Positions 45,373 to 54,542 are shown, counted from the first letter of the stretch. The stretch: 64,000 nt of DNA from Flavobacterium aestivum (GCF_026870175.2 NZ_CP113977.2:1364001-1428000); one strand, 5' to 3'. Numbers and translations are program-made. Notes: generated by a model not told the origin, from the letters alone.

Positions 45373-47487
45373 ATGAATAAATACGTATTAACTTTTTTGT
45401 TTTCTCTGTGTGTATTTTTTACAAATGCACAAATTTCGAATTCTGTACAATCTGGAACTTCTGACGAACGCTTTCCTATTTTTTCAAGTTGTGAAAATTT
45501 ACATGCGCAAGATTTAGAGAATTGCTTCTATAACGAAGTACAGCAATTGGTGTATCATAATTTTCAAGTGCCCGAAAAGTTAAAACAAAGTAATTATTCA
45601 GGACTTGTAAAAGTGCTTTTTGAAGTAGATGCAGATGGTAAATTTAAAGTTTTGTATGTAAATTCAAATAATGAACAGCTTATATCCGAGACGAAAAGAG
45701 TTTTTGGTAGTTTTCCAAAAATTGCTCCGCCTACATATGATGGCAATCCAACATATTCTAAGTTTAATATGAACATTGCAATCCCTTTATTGTCACCAGA
45801 ACAAGTTGCAGCAGCAACATTGGCCAAAAAAGAAAATATAAATGTAAACGAAGGATTGACGGAGTTGGATAGCATTGTTTATAAAAAATTCGATAATCCA
45901 CAATTCAAAAGTCATTTAAGTATTCCTTTCTCACATAGTTATTATGCTCAATTTGATGACGATATGAATCGAGTAGGTAGTAATAATCATACTGCTTCTA
46001 AGCCTTATTCGTATGCTGAAGTCGAGAAATATTATAATTTTCATAAAGTCAATGCCAGTCTTATGAAGAATAAGTCGGGTTGGTGGGGACGAAAATTATT
46101 GAATGAAAATCTAACTGAAATTAAAGGGGAAGGTTATTGGTTTGCTTTGAACTTTTTATTTAATGTTCAAGCTGGAATTTCAAATCCGAGTAAAACAGAC
46201 TATACGTACATAAATACGAGAGCATTAAATTTTAAAGGAGGTCTTGGATCTCGTTTAAATTTTACAACTACTTTTTATGAAAGTCAGGGTCGCTTTGCGG
46301 ATTATTTTAATGCCTATGCTAATTCAATAAAACCATCGGGAGGTAATCCTGCAATTGTACCAGGGATTGGTATAGCAAAAGAATATAATTCTGATGGTTA
46401 TGATTTTCCTATGGCAGATGCTAATATTTCGTTTAATGCAGCAAAATTTCTGGATTTACAGTTGGGTTATGGGAAAAATTTCATTGGTGATGGTTATCGA
46501 TCCTTGTTTTTAAGTGATGGATCCAGTCCGTATCCTTTTTTTAAGATTGATGCCAATTTCTGGAAAATTAAATATACAGTAGATTATATGTGGCTGAAAG
46601 ATGTGCGTCCTGAAGTTACGGTCGATAAAACTTATGCTACCAAATATATGGTGAATCATTATTTGAGCTGGAATGTTTCGAATCGATTGAATTTAGGTTT
46701 TTTTGAATCAGCTATTTGGACAAATACTAATGGAAGAGGGTTTGATGCTAATTTTGTGAACCCAATCGTGTTTTATAGAGCAGTTGAGTTTTCTTCTTCT
46801 TCCAAAACTGGGAATGCTGTTTTAGGATTGAGTTATAAATACAAATGGAATAATCAGATAAATCTATACGGACAATTTCTTATTGATGAGTTTTCAACCG
46901 GTGATATTTTTGGAGGAGAAAAAAGCTGGAAAAATAAATTAGGATATCAATTGGGTGCAAAATATTTCAATGCTTTTCATATAGATAACTTGTTGTTGCA
47001 ATTGGAACTCAATCGCGTTCGGCCTTATGTATATTCTCATAGCGATCCAATTACTAATTATGGGCACAACAACCAAAGTTTGGGACATCAATGGGGAGGA
47101 AATTTTCAAGAGGTAGTTTTGTTGGGATACTATCATAAAGACAGATTTTATGCGAATACTAAATTTACGTTTGGTACTCGTGGGTTTGATTATAATACTA
47201 CTGATAATAAATTCAACTATGGGCAAGATATTTATAAAGATTATGATTTAAACAGACCATATGATAAAGGGGTTAATGTAGGGCAAGGAAATAAAACAAG
47301 TGTTTTTATTACTGAATTGCAACTGGGTTATTTAGTGAATCCGGCAACCAATTTGAAATTTTTTGGTAATTTTTTATATCGAAGTTTTGACCCAACAACT
47401 GATACTGCAACAGTTTTCAAAGAGCAAACTACTTGGTTTACTATTGGTTTTAGGTCTGATGTGTTTAATTGGTATTTTGATTATTAG
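45373..47487 (+). CDS. remB: Gliding motility protein RemB (outer-membrane)
   Basis: 704 residues. Signal peptide of about 19 residues ends TNA. Residues about 35-140 resemble a TonB C-terminal-type domain (GLVKVLFEVDADGKFKVLYV), and the rest is rich in Tyr, Phe, Asn and Gly with beta-strand patterns, ending FDY, like an outer-membrane barrel. Called RemB from this architecture and from the position sprA-gcvH-vanZ-like-deoC-remB, which I recall from F. johnsoniae. RemB supports gliding on surfaces; its biochemical role is not established. No terminator seen downstream. Confidence 0.75.
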   Translation: MNKYVLTFLFSLCVFFTNAQISNSVQSGTSDERFPIFSSCENLHAQDLENCFYNEVQQLVYHNFQVPEKLKQSNYSGLVKVLFEVDADGKFKVLYVNSNNEQLISETKRVFGSFPKIAPPTYDGNPTYSKFNMNIAIPLLSPEQVAAATLAKKENINVNEGLTELDSIVYKKFDNPQFKSHLSIPFSHSYYAQFDDDMNRVGSNNHTASKPYSYAEVEKYYNFHKVNASLMKNKSGWWGRKLLNENLTEIKGEGYWFALNFLFNVQAGISNPSKTDYTYINTRALNFKGGLGSRLNFTTTFYESQGRFADYFNAYANSIKPSGGNPAIVPGIGIAKEYNSDGYDFPMADANISFNAAKFLDLQLGYGKNFIGDGYRSLFLSDGSSPYPFFKIDANFWKIKYTVDYMWLKDVRPEVTVDKTYATKYMVNHYLSWNVSNRLNLGFFESAIWTNTNGRGFDANFVNPIVFYRAVEFSSSSKTGNAVLGLSYKYKWNNQINLYGQFLIDEFSTGDIFGGEKSWKNKLGYQLGAKYFNAFHIDNLLLQLELNRVRPYVYSHSDPITNYGHNNQSLGHQWGGNFQEVVLLGYYHKDRFYANTKFTFGTRGFDYNTTDNKFNYGQDIYKDYDLNRPYDKGVNVGQGNKTSVFITELQLGYLVNPATNLKFFGNFLYRSFDPTTDTATVFKEQTTWFTIGFRSDVFNWYFDY

Positions 47488-47588
47488 TTTTTTAAGTTTT
47501 CATGATGTAATTGTGCAGTAAAAACCGATTAAATAAATAGCTGTATTTTCATTCTTTCATTTCATGGATCATTTTTGAATCTTATTTG

Positions 47589-47596
47589 TATATTTG
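47589..47596 (+). promoter_or_regulatory. -7 promoter element TATATTTG of ctaB cluster
   Basis: TATATTTG followed by CA, 36 bp before the chosen TTG start at 47632. It shows that the longer reading from 47575 cannot be the main start. Confidence 0.6.
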
Positions 47597-47631
47597 CACC
47601 AGATTTCAAAAAAATACAAATTTTATCCGCA

Positions 47632-48534
47632 TTGAGTACAACACAAATTCCCTTTTCATTTAAGTCTATTTATATTGATTTTAAAGCAATTACAAAAGCA
47701 GGTTTGGCTATTAGTGTTGTTTTTTCTTCTATAGCAGGGTATATTCTTGGTTTCGATGATGCTCATCCTTTTAGTTGGGTCGTTTTGTTGAAACTGGCAA
47801 TTGGTGGATATTGCATGGTGGGAGCGTCTAATGCTTTTAATCAAGTTATTGAGAAAGATTTAGATGCACTTATGGATCGTACTAAAAATCGTCCAGTGCC
47901 ATCAGGAAGAATGTCTCCAAATTTGGCTTTGATTGTTGCAAGTCTTCTGACTATAATAGGAGTAGTTTTGCTTTATACAATTAATCCTAAGTCGGCCATG
48001 TTTGGTGCGATTTCTATCTTTTTATATACAAGTGTTTATACACCGCTTAAAACAGTTACTTCATTATCTGTTTTTGTTGGAGCTTTTCCTGGTGCAATCC
48101 CTTTTATGTTAGGTTGGGTAGCGGCAACAGGTGAATTTGGTATAGAAGCTGGGACTTTATTTTTGATTCAGTTTTTCTGGCAATTTCCTCATTTTTGGGC
48201 TATTGGTTGGTTTTTGTTTGATGATTACGAAAAGGCAGGTTTTTTTATGTTGCCAACTGGTAAGAAAGACAAAGGAACTTCTTTGCAGATTATATTATAT
48301 ACTGTTTGGTTGACAATAGCTTCGTTGCTACCGGCTTTAGGTTATACGGGACGTTTGTTTATTACACCAGTAGCGGCAGGTTTGGTATTTTTGTTGGGGC
48401 TTTGGATGCTTTATTATGCAGTGCAGTTATATAAAATAAGAACTGCAAAAGCAGCAAGAACATTAATGCTTGTTAGTGTATCGTATATTACCTTATTACA
48501 ATTAATATATATATTTGATAAATTTTTGAGATAA
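47632..48534 (+). CDS. ctaB: Protoheme IX farnesyltransferase (heme O synthase)
   Basis: About 300 residues from TTG 47632 (read MSTTQIPFSFKSIY). The TTG at 47575 is excluded because it lies before the promoter box. UbiA-type prenyltransferase with about eight helices; the Asp-rich motif NQVIEKDLDALMDRTKNRP and the second motif YTPLKTVTS are intact. It adds the farnesyl tail to heme B for the aa3 oxidase. It begins the second respiratory cluster, with the next start only 2 bp after the stop. Confidence 0.92.
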   Translation: MSTTQIPFSFKSIYIDFKAITKAGLAISVVFSSIAGYILGFDDAHPFSWVVLLKLAIGGYCMVGASNAFNQVIEKDLDALMDRTKNRPVPSGRMSPNLALIVASLLTIIGVVLLYTINPKSAMFGAISIFLYTSVYTPLKTVTSLSVFVGAFPGAIPFMLGWVAATGEFGIEAGTLFLIQFFWQFPHFWAIGWFLFDDYEKAGFFMLPTGKKDKGTSLQIILYTVWLTIASLLPALGYTGRLFITPVAAGLVFLLGLWMLYYAVQLYKIRTAKAARTLMLVSVSYITLLQLIYIFDKFLR

Positions 48535-48536
48535 TT

Positions 48537-49124
48537 ATGGAAATGACAATGACAACAGAAGAGCATAAATCTAGAACAGCAAGATCCTATAAATTGATAT
48601 TGTTGTTTGCAATGGTAAGTATGACCATGATGTTTGCAGGTTTAACAAGTGCATACGTTGTGAGCCAATCTAGAGCTGACTGGGCTAAAAACTTTCAATT
48701 GCCGTCTGCTTTTTATTTTAGTACAATAGCTATTTTGGGATGTAGTGTCGCATTTCACTTGGCTAAAAAAGCAATTCAAAAAGATAGACATAGCGCTACA
48801 ACTTCTTTGCTTTTGACGACATTGGCCTTGGGTATTTCATTTGTGGTTTTGCAATTTGTAGGCTTTGGACAAATAGTTGCTGAGGGGTATTTCTTTACAG
48901 GAAGTGCTAGCTCTATTACTACAACATTTTTGTATGTAGTGGTGGTTGTACACTTGATTCACTTAGCTGGCGGAATGATTTCGCTATTAATTATTATTTA
49001 TAATCATTTTAAACAAAAATATAATTCAACTCAAACTCTTGGAATTGAACTAGGTGCGATGTACTGGCACTTTCTAGATTTCTTGTGGGTTTATTTATTT
49101 TTATTTTTATATTTCTTTAAATAA
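48537..49124 (+). CDS. Cytochrome c oxidase subunit III (short form)
   Basis: 195 residues, five membrane helices, of the heme-copper oxidase subunit III family (for example the end motif MYWHFLDFLWVYLFLFLYFF, and FLYVVVVVHLIHLAGG). It is shorter than the second subunit III at 49167 and lacks its soluble insert. Two different subunit III genes side by side are common in Bacteroidota; which of them joins the CoxAB oxidase cannot be told here. Translationally close to ctaB (2-bp gap). Confidence 0.88.
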   Translation: MEMTMTTEEHKSRTARSYKLILLFAMVSMTMMFAGLTSAYVVSQSRADWAKNFQLPSAFYFSTIAILGCSVAFHLAKKAIQKDRHSATTSLLLTTLALGISFVVLQFVGFGQIVAEGYFFTGSASSITTTFLYVVVVVHLIHLAGGMISLLIIIYNHFKQKYNSTQTLGIELGAMYWHFLDFLWVYLFLFLYFFK

Positions 49125-49166
49125 GAAAAAAACGTAAATTTGGGAACTTTTTAACGAATAACTTTT

Positions 49167-50141
49167 ATGGAAGCGACAGTTACTACTGCAAATAGTGAAA
49201 AAACTTGGGGAGGCGGGAATGAGCCAATGGGAGCAAGTTATGGTAAATTAATGATGTGGTTTTTTATCGTATCAGATGCCTTAACGTTCTCTGGATTTTT
49301 AGCAGCTTATGGTTTTTCTAGATTTAAATTTATTGAAACTTGGCCATTGGCCGATGAAGTGTTTACACACTTTCCATTTTTACACGGTGTTTCAGCTCCG
49401 ATGTATTATGTAGCATTAATGACTTTTATTTTGATTTTCTCTTCTGTGACAATGGTTTTGGCTGTTGATGCAGGACATCAAATGAAGAAAGATAAAGTTG
49501 CCCTTTATATGTTTCTTACAATTATTGGGGGATTAATATTCGTAGGTTCTCAAGCTTGGGAATGGAAGAATTTTATCAAAGGAGAATACGGTGCTATAGA
49601 AACAAAAGGAGGTAGCTTACTGCAGTTTGTTGACAAAGAAGGACATCGCGTTGCTTTGGCTGATTTTGCAGCAAAATTACCTGTTGAAAGAGAACAATTA
49701 TCAAGAGATAAAGGAAAATGGTTTATGAGCGAGGCTGCAATACCTACTTATACCGTTGCAGAAGTTCAAGCTGGTTTTAAAGCGCATCCAGATGTTTTGG
49801 TAAGAATTGAAAAACTGGACAAAAACAAAAAGAAAATAGTACTTTCTAGAGAAGAGTCTCTATTGAGATTAAATCAAGCTCATTTAGTTATTGAAGGTGC
49901 TAACTTAACTCATAATGAATACGGAAGTAAGCTTTTTGCTGATTTCTTTTTCTTTATTACTGGTTTCCACGGATTCCACGTTTTCTCTGGAATTGTAATT
50001 AACATTATCATCTTTTTTAATGTTTTATTAGGAACTTACGAGAAAAGAAAAAGTTACGAAATGGTCGAAAAAGTGGGGTTATACTGGCACTTTGTAGATT
50101 TAGTTTGGGTATTTGTTTTCACATTCTTCTATTTAGTTTAA
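49167..50141 (+). CDS. coxC: Cytochrome c oxidase subunit III (long form with soluble insert)
   Basis: 324 residues. Subunit III helices are seen before residue 135 and after 255 (ADFFFFITGFHGFHVFSG, then YWHFVDLVWVFVFTFFY). Between them is a charged, soluble insert of about 110 residues (about 140-250) that ordinary subunit III lacks; it has no motif I recognise. The His-rich and WHFVDLVW elements show family identity. Subunit III stabilises proton uptake in the oxidase. The insert may contact ActA/ActE or another periplasmic partner, as inference. Confidence 0.88.
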   Translation: MEATVTTANSEKTWGGGNEPMGASYGKLMMWFFIVSDALTFSGFLAAYGFSRFKFIETWPLADEVFTHFPFLHGVSAPMYYVALMTFILIFSSVTMVLAVDAGHQMKKDKVALYMFLTIIGGLIFVGSQAWEWKNFIKGEYGAIETKGGSLLQFVDKEGHRVALADFAAKLPVEREQLSRDKGKWFMSEAAIPTYTVAEVQAGFKAHPDVLVRIEKLDKNKKKIVLSREESLLRLNQAHLVIEGANLTHNEYGSKLFADFFFFITGFHGFHVFSGIVINIIIFFNVLLGTYEKRKSYEMVEKVGLYWHFVDLVWVFVFTFFYLV

Positions 50142-50157
50142 TTTTAGATTTATCATT

Positions 50158-50508
50158 ATGTCACACGCACATGTTTCTAACTCAAAAAGAATTTGGACTG
50201 TTTTTGGTCTATTGTCTTTAATCACAACAGTCGAAGTTGGTTTTGGTATTGTTAGACCAGACGCTTTATATATGCATACTTTTTTAAGCATGAACTTATT
50301 GAACTGGTTGTTTATTATATTAACACTTGTTAAAGCATATTATATTGTATGGGCTTTCATGCATATGGAAGGTGAGAAAAACTCATTGAAAAGTGCAGTA
50401 GTCTATCCTTTAATATTTTTAGTTTGTTATCTGCTTTTTATTCTCTTAACAGAAGGAGACTATGTTTTTGAGGTTTTTAAGAATTCTACCATCAAATGGA
50501 ATTTTTAA
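50158..50508 (+). CDS. Cytochrome c oxidase subunit IV family protein
   Basis: 116 residues with three membrane helices (about 12-28, 42-64, 80-100), containing LVKAYYIVWAFMHMEGEKN, typical of the prokaryotic COX4 family. A small structural subunit of the oxidase. Lies 16 bp after the long subunit III and is followed by a strong terminator that closes the first half of the cluster. Confidence 0.88.
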   Translation: MSHAHVSNSKRIWTVFGLLSLITTVEVGFGIVRPDALYMHTFLSMNLLNWLFIILTLVKAYYIVWAFMHMEGEKNSLKSAVVYPLIFLVCYLLFILLTEGDYVFEVFKNSTIKWNF

Positions 50509-50523
50509 CATGATATTAATTCA

Positions 50524-50555
50524 AAAAAAAGGCACGCATTGCGTGCCTTTTTTTA
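50524..50555 (+). terminator. Terminator after subunit IV
   Basis: GGCACGC (50531-50537), ATT loop, GCGTGCC (50541-50547), flanked by A-run and T-run. Confidence 0.93.
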
Positions 50556-50561
50556 TTTTTG
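50554..50561 (+). promoter_or_regulatory. -7 promoter element TATTTTTG of the Sco gene group
   Basis: TATTTTTG followed by CA, 25 bp before the ATG at 50587, overlapping the T-run of the previous terminator. Confidence 0.5.
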
Positions 50562-50586
50562 CACTTTAATTCTATAGTTTTTCATA

Positions 50587-51228
50587 ATGAAGAAAAATAT
50601 CGTCCTTTTTGTTCTTTTTATTTTACCAATTGTTGCCTATCTCTTTTTTGCTTCAGGTGTAAATAGTTTTACCAAATTACCAATAATCACTCCAAAAGTT
50701 TCTGACCTTGGAGATTGGAAAGGTTTAAATGGTGAAAAAGTAAGTTTGAATAATAAGATTACTATTCTTGGTTTTTCAGGTACTGAAATTATAAAGAACA
50801 GAGGTAACTATTTTAATCTCAATGAAAAAATTTATCAAAGATACCATGACTTTAAAGATTTGCAATTTGTGGTGGTTTCTCCTTTAGGAACAGAAACAGA
50901 GGTTAAGTCAGTACTTGCGTCTTTGGGAACTTTTACAGATGTAAGTCAATGGCATTTTGTCTTTACTACTCCACAAGAAATAAAATCGTATTACAAACAA
51001 TTAAATCTTAAATCAAATTTAGGAAATGATTTAGGGACACCTAATGTTTATATTATTGATAAAGAAAGAAATCTTCGTGGCAGAAAAGAAAAGAAAGAAT
51101 ATAAAGAAGGTTACAGTACTTTTCATCCCGCAGAATTGAGTAATGAAATGTTAGATGATTTTAAAATCGTTCTTTATGAATACCGTGCAGCTTTAAAAAA
51201 GAATCATAACGCAACAAAACAACTTTAA
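50587..51228 (+). CDS. Sco-like thioredoxin-fold protein without cysteines
   Basis: 213 residues. N-terminal membrane anchor (about 4-22) followed by a thioredoxin-like domain: KITILGFSGTEI, LQFVVVSPLGTETEV, GTPNVYIIDKERNLRGRK. Position and outline match Sco proteins, but the copper/redox CxxxC is replaced (GFSGTEIIKNRG) and there is no cysteine in the whole protein. It lies 4 bp upstream of a true Sco gene, so it may be a degenerate partner or scaffold in CuA assembly. Function unknown; the pairing is the main clue. Confidence 0.75.
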   Translation: MKKNIVLFVLFILPIVAYLFFASGVNSFTKLPIITPKVSDLGDWKGLNGEKVSLNNKITILGFSGTEIIKNRGNYFNLNEKIYQRYHDFKDLQFVVVSPLGTETEVKSVLASLGTFTDVSQWHFVFTTPQEIKSYYKQLNLKSNLGNDLGTPNVYIIDKERNLRGRKEKKEYKEGYSTFHPAELSNEMLDDFKIVLYEYRAALKKNHNATKQL

Positions 51229-51232
51229 AACT

Positions 51233-51919
51233 ATGCTTAAAAATAAATCATACATAGGGATTTCTTTCGTGATACTTGTTTTTGGAATTTATGCAATTCC
51301 AAAGATTGTAAATAGAATGGAAAAGAATAGTATAGTGCAAGGAGATCGTTTAGATAAGGTTGGAGGTTCAACAGTAGAGAATGATAAATTGGTAAAAATA
51401 GGCCCAGTTCCTAAATTTGAACTTATTAATCAAGACGGTATAAAGGTTTCAAATGATACCTATAAAGGGAAAGTATATGTTTTGGAGTTTTTCTTTGCAA
51501 CATGTCCTTCTATTTGCCCTAAAATGAATGCCAATATGGTTACGATTCAAAATGCATTTTTTGGAAATCCAAATTTTGGTATTGCTTCAATAACTATTGA
51601 TCCTTTGCATGATACTCCAGCTGTTTTAAAAGAACATGCCAAAGTAGTAGGTGCAAAATCATCCAATTGGAATTTCTTGACAGGAGATAAGGATTATATT
51701 TATAGTTTATCAAATAAAGGCTTTAATATTTATGTGGGTGAAAATAGTAAAGTCAATGGTGGTTTTGAACATTCAGGATTGTTTGCCCTAATTGATAAAA
51801 ATGGAAATATCAGATGTAGAAAAGATGATTACGGAAATCCAATTTTATATTATGATGGATTGGATAAAAAAGGAGTTAGAGACATTCAGCAAGATATTCA
51901 AGTTTTGTTGAAAGAGTAA
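51233..51919 (+). CDS. Sco-family copper chaperone
   Basis: 228 residues. One N-terminal membrane helix (about 7-24), then the Sco domain with CPSIC (C91, C95) and the distal His H180 in GGFEHSGLFALID, the three copper ligands. Motif ITIDPLHDTPAVLKEHA is the usual Sco signature. It delivers copper to, or reduces, the CuA cysteines of CoxB (encoded at 27220). Second of four closely packed genes. Confidence 0.92.
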   Translation: MLKNKSYIGISFVILVFGIYAIPKIVNRMEKNSIVQGDRLDKVGGSTVENDKLVKIGPVPKFELINQDGIKVSNDTYKGKVYVLEFFFATCPSICPKMNANMVTIQNAFFGNPNFGIASITIDPLHDTPAVLKEHAKVVGAKSSNWNFLTGDKDYIYSLSNKGFNIYVGENSKVNGGFEHSGLFALIDKNGNIRCRKDDYGNPILYYDGLDKKGVRDIQQDIQVLLKE

Positions 51920-51965
51920 AAAGAAAAGATTGAATAGAAAAGAATATAAAATAGATTGATAGAGA

Positions 51966-52505
51966 ATGGAAAATAATACTGTAGAACAAAAATATAATAA
52001 ATGGATTGTGTTGTTGTCAATTGCAATTCCAGTTGTGGTTGCTGTGCTTTTTAAAATTAAACTGAATGATTTTGGATTTAATGTAACACCATTAACCTTT
52101 TTGCCGCCTATTTATGCTACTGTAAATGGGATTACAGCTGTATTGTTGATTGCTGCGGTATTGGCAATAAAAAAAGGGAATAAAAGTCGTCACGAGTTAT
52201 TGATGAAGCTAGCAATTGGATGTTCAGTAGCTTTTTTGGCAATGTATGTTGCATATCATATGACTGCAGAATCTACTAAATACGGAGGAGAAGGTGTTTT
52301 GAAATATATCTATTTCTTTATATTAATTACGCATATTTTCTTGTCTATAGCGATTATCCCTCTTGTATTGATAACCTATGTTAGAGCGTTAGCTAATAAA
52401 TTTGATAAGCATAGAAAAATTGCTAAAATTACTTTTCCAATTTGGTTGTATGTTGCGGTAACTGGTGTAATTGTGTATTTAATGATTTCGCCTTATTATG
52501 TTTAG
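51966..52505 (+). CDS. DUF420 (CtaM-like) membrane protein
   Basis: 179 residues with five membrane helices. Conserved His/Met positions are seen in MKLAIGCSVAFLAMYVAYHM, LITHIFLSIAIIPLVLITY and KHRKIAKITFPIWLYVAVTG, as in DUF420. In Firmicutes the DUF420 protein CtaM is needed for maturation of aa3-type oxidases, and its place next to Sco supports that role here. The stop overlaps the next start by 8 bp. Confidence 0.88.
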   Translation: MENNTVEQKYNKWIVLLSIAIPVVVAVLFKIKLNDFGFNVTPLTFLPPIYATVNGITAVLLIAAVLAIKKGNKSRHELLMKLAIGCSVAFLAMYVAYHMTAESTKYGGEGVLKYIYFFILITHIFLSIAIIPLVLITYVRALANKFDKHRKIAKITFPIWLYVAVTGVIVYLMISPYYV

Positions 52506-52758
52506 TAGAGAAAATAGAATTAACGGAATGGGAAGAAGAATAGGATTAAGAGTGTGTTTCTGTATTTTATGTTCTTTATTCTTTACTGTTTCTTCATATG
52601 CACAATGTGCTATGTGTCGTGCTGCGTTAACAGGTGATGAAAATAAAGCCAAAGCAGCAGCTGTAAATGATGGTATAGTTTATCTTATGGTGATTCCGTA
52701 CATACTTGTTGGGGCGCTGGGGTATTATGTGTATAGAATGAAAAAGAAGAAATCTTAA
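52498..52758 (+). CDS. Small membrane protein with CxxC motif
   Basis: 86 residues (or 76 from ATG 52528, which would start directly at the signal-like MGRRIGLRVCF). A hydrophobic segment ending SYA is followed by QCAMCRAALTGDENKAKA and a C-terminal helix (about 58-78) with a basic tail. The CxxC just after the signal sequence could bind copper or heme or form a disulfide. Overlapping with the CtaM-like gene, it is the last gene of the oxidase assembly cluster, so a role in CuA or heme insertion is a fair guess. I do not recognise the family with certainty. Confidence 0.7.
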   Translation: MFSRENRINGMGRRIGLRVCFCILCSLFFTVSSYAQCAMCRAALTGDENKAKAAAVNDGIVYLMVIPYILVGALGYYVYRMKKKKS

Positions 52759-52804
52759 GGATTTCTAATGATAATATATTCGGTTGCAATATGCAATTGA
52801 ATTA

Positions 52805-52850
52805 AAATAAAAAAGTCAGTCTCTAATTTTAGAGACTGACTTTTTTATTT
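52805..52850. terminator. Bidirectional terminator between oxidase cluster and DUF4403 gene
   Basis: AAAAGTCAGTCTCT (52811-52824) with AGAGACTGACTTTT (52831-52844), loop AATTTT, A-run and T-run on both sides. Serves two convergent units. Confidence 0.93.
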
Positions 52851-52884
52851 TCGGGTTGTTGAAATTAGGCTATTACTGATTGTT

Positions 52885-54300
52885 TTACTTCAATCCGTCT
52901 ATAGCAACATTTACTGTTCCGTTTACTTTTATAAAAGCAATCATCGCTTGGTTGGTAAGTTCAACTTTTTGAAATTGTATATCTTCCATTTTTCCATTGA
53001 TGAAAACCCCTGGCATTGGAGAATAGTTCTTTAAATAAGCCATCATACTTTGTTTAGCATCATCTAAATTTTGTTTGATAGAATAGTGACAGCTTTGTTC
53101 TATTTTTTTCAAAATGATTCCTTGAGCCAACCAGTTTGCAGTACGCATTAATCTGCTTTTTGTATCTAACACATAATCTAATTTGTCGAAATAGATTTCT
53201 TTTGTTGTATCATTATATTGAGGAACACCATTCAAATAGACTGTTCCGTTTACAGCTCCTAAAAGATCTAATGAAATAACGATTTTACCTTCTTTGTGCC
53301 ACATAGCAACGTTTTGCACTTTTACTTTTTTGCTTCCTGATCCAAATTCTTGTCCTGCAAAATTGGTATTCATCAATTTTGAAGCCTCTTGGTAGGTTGA
53401 AACTGCAGCTATATTTGCCGAAATCTGTTCTGGAATTTTATCAACTGATTTTAGAGCGAATTTGTTGTTGTCAAACTTCGATTCAGGTTTGTTGCCTATT
53501 AAAGTTTCCATATAACATTTCAAACCCATATTGAGTAAGAATGAATCATTTTTAAGTTTTGCATTAGTCGAATAAATTTCAAGAGGAGAAATTTTGAACC
53601 AGCTTTTGTTAGCTTCACTCATTAGAAAAGGTGAACTGATTTTTGAAATTGCATCCAAAACATTCGGTTTGAAGTCCATAGAGTCTTCTATAGCGCTATC
53701 AATGCTTTGTTCTATTTTTGCTTTAAACAGACTTACTGCAGGATTGATAAGATAAGTTATAGGCATGTTTTTACCAAAAACAGTCATCGTAGGGCTTTCG
53801 ACCCAATTGAGTGATTTTAATGTTGTTTTAGATTTTAATCGCCAGTTAACCAAAGAAACATCACTTAGTAGAGTTACCATTCCGTTTAGGTTGAATTCTT
53901 GCGTTTTGTATAATTCTACGCCTAACGTTTTGGTTCCAACTCTATATTTAACCCAAACTTTTAGAGGTAAAACAGTTTTTATTTTTTCACCTTCTTTTCC
54001 GTGATCATTAGTAATGGTAATAGGAGCTTGTTTCCACACTTTGATTTCAATATCGTCATCCTCAATTTTGTTGTCTTCATAAATTAAACCACTCAATAAA
54101 GAGTTGGTCTTATTTTCAATATCTTTTAGTTTAATACTAACTGGAAGATTGATGTATGAAGGAGTTTTTGTGTAGGTCAGCGGTACTGCATCATCCGGTT
54201 CAGGTCTTAAGGCTTCTATTTTTTGGGAAGTAGAGGAGCAACTTGTTATTGATATTAGTGTAATTAAGTAAATGATTAGAATAGAAAGGTTTTTTTGCAT
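52885..54300 (-). CDS. DUF4403 family lipoprotein
   Basis: 471 residues. Lipoprotein signal with lipobox ITSC near residue 21, followed by a Ser-rich linker. The body matches DUF4403 in outline: TPSYINLPVSIKLKDIENK near the start, LPLKVWVKYRV, and two similar halves as in lipid-binding-like folds. Function unknown; it should sit in the outer or inner membrane facing the periplasm. A TAAATTTG element on its strand (54321-54328) is the probable promoter. Single-gene unit. Confidence 0.85.
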   Translation of the reverse strand: MQKNLSILIIYLITLISITSCSSTSQKIEALRPEPDDAVPLTYTKTPSYINLPVSIKLKDIENKTNSLLSGLIYEDNKIEDDDIEIKVWKQAPITITNDHGKEGEKIKTVLPLKVWVKYRVGTKTLGVELYKTQEFNLNGMVTLLSDVSLVNWRLKSKTTLKSLNWVESPTMTVFGKNMPITYLINPAVSLFKAKIEQSIDSAIEDSMDFKPNVLDAISKISSPFLMSEANKSWFKISPLEIYSTNAKLKNDSFLLNMGLKCYMETLIGNKPESKFDNNKFALKSVDKIPEQISANIAAVSTYQEASKLMNTNFAGQEFGSGSKKVKVQNVAMWHKEGKIVISLDLLGAVNGTVYLNGVPQYNDTTKEIYFDKLDYVLDTKSRLMRTANWLAQGIILKKIEQSCHYSIKQNLDDAKQSMMAYLKNYSPMPGVFINGKMEDIQFQKVELTNQAMIAFIKVNGTVNVAIDGLK

Positions 54301-54320
54301 TTGTTTAAAATTTTTGGGAG

Positions 54321-54328
54321 CAAATTTA
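54321..54328 (-). promoter_or_regulatory. -7 promoter element of the DUF4403 gene
   Basis: CAAATTTA on plus is TAAATTTG on minus, 20 bp before the start codon. Confidence 0.55.
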
Positions 54329-54542
54329 ACAAAACAAATATATTTCTTACGTTAAGGATGTAACATTTTTATGAAATATAAGTCTTATGAAACATGTATA
54401 AGCAAAAAATGGCATTGGGTAACTAAGACTGTTGAATTGATTATAAATGAATGTTAGAAAATAATTGAAAATATGCAGATAAATTAAAATGAGTAATTTT
54501 AGTTTTCATTTTTTTATTGCTATTTTTAGAAGATAAATACTA

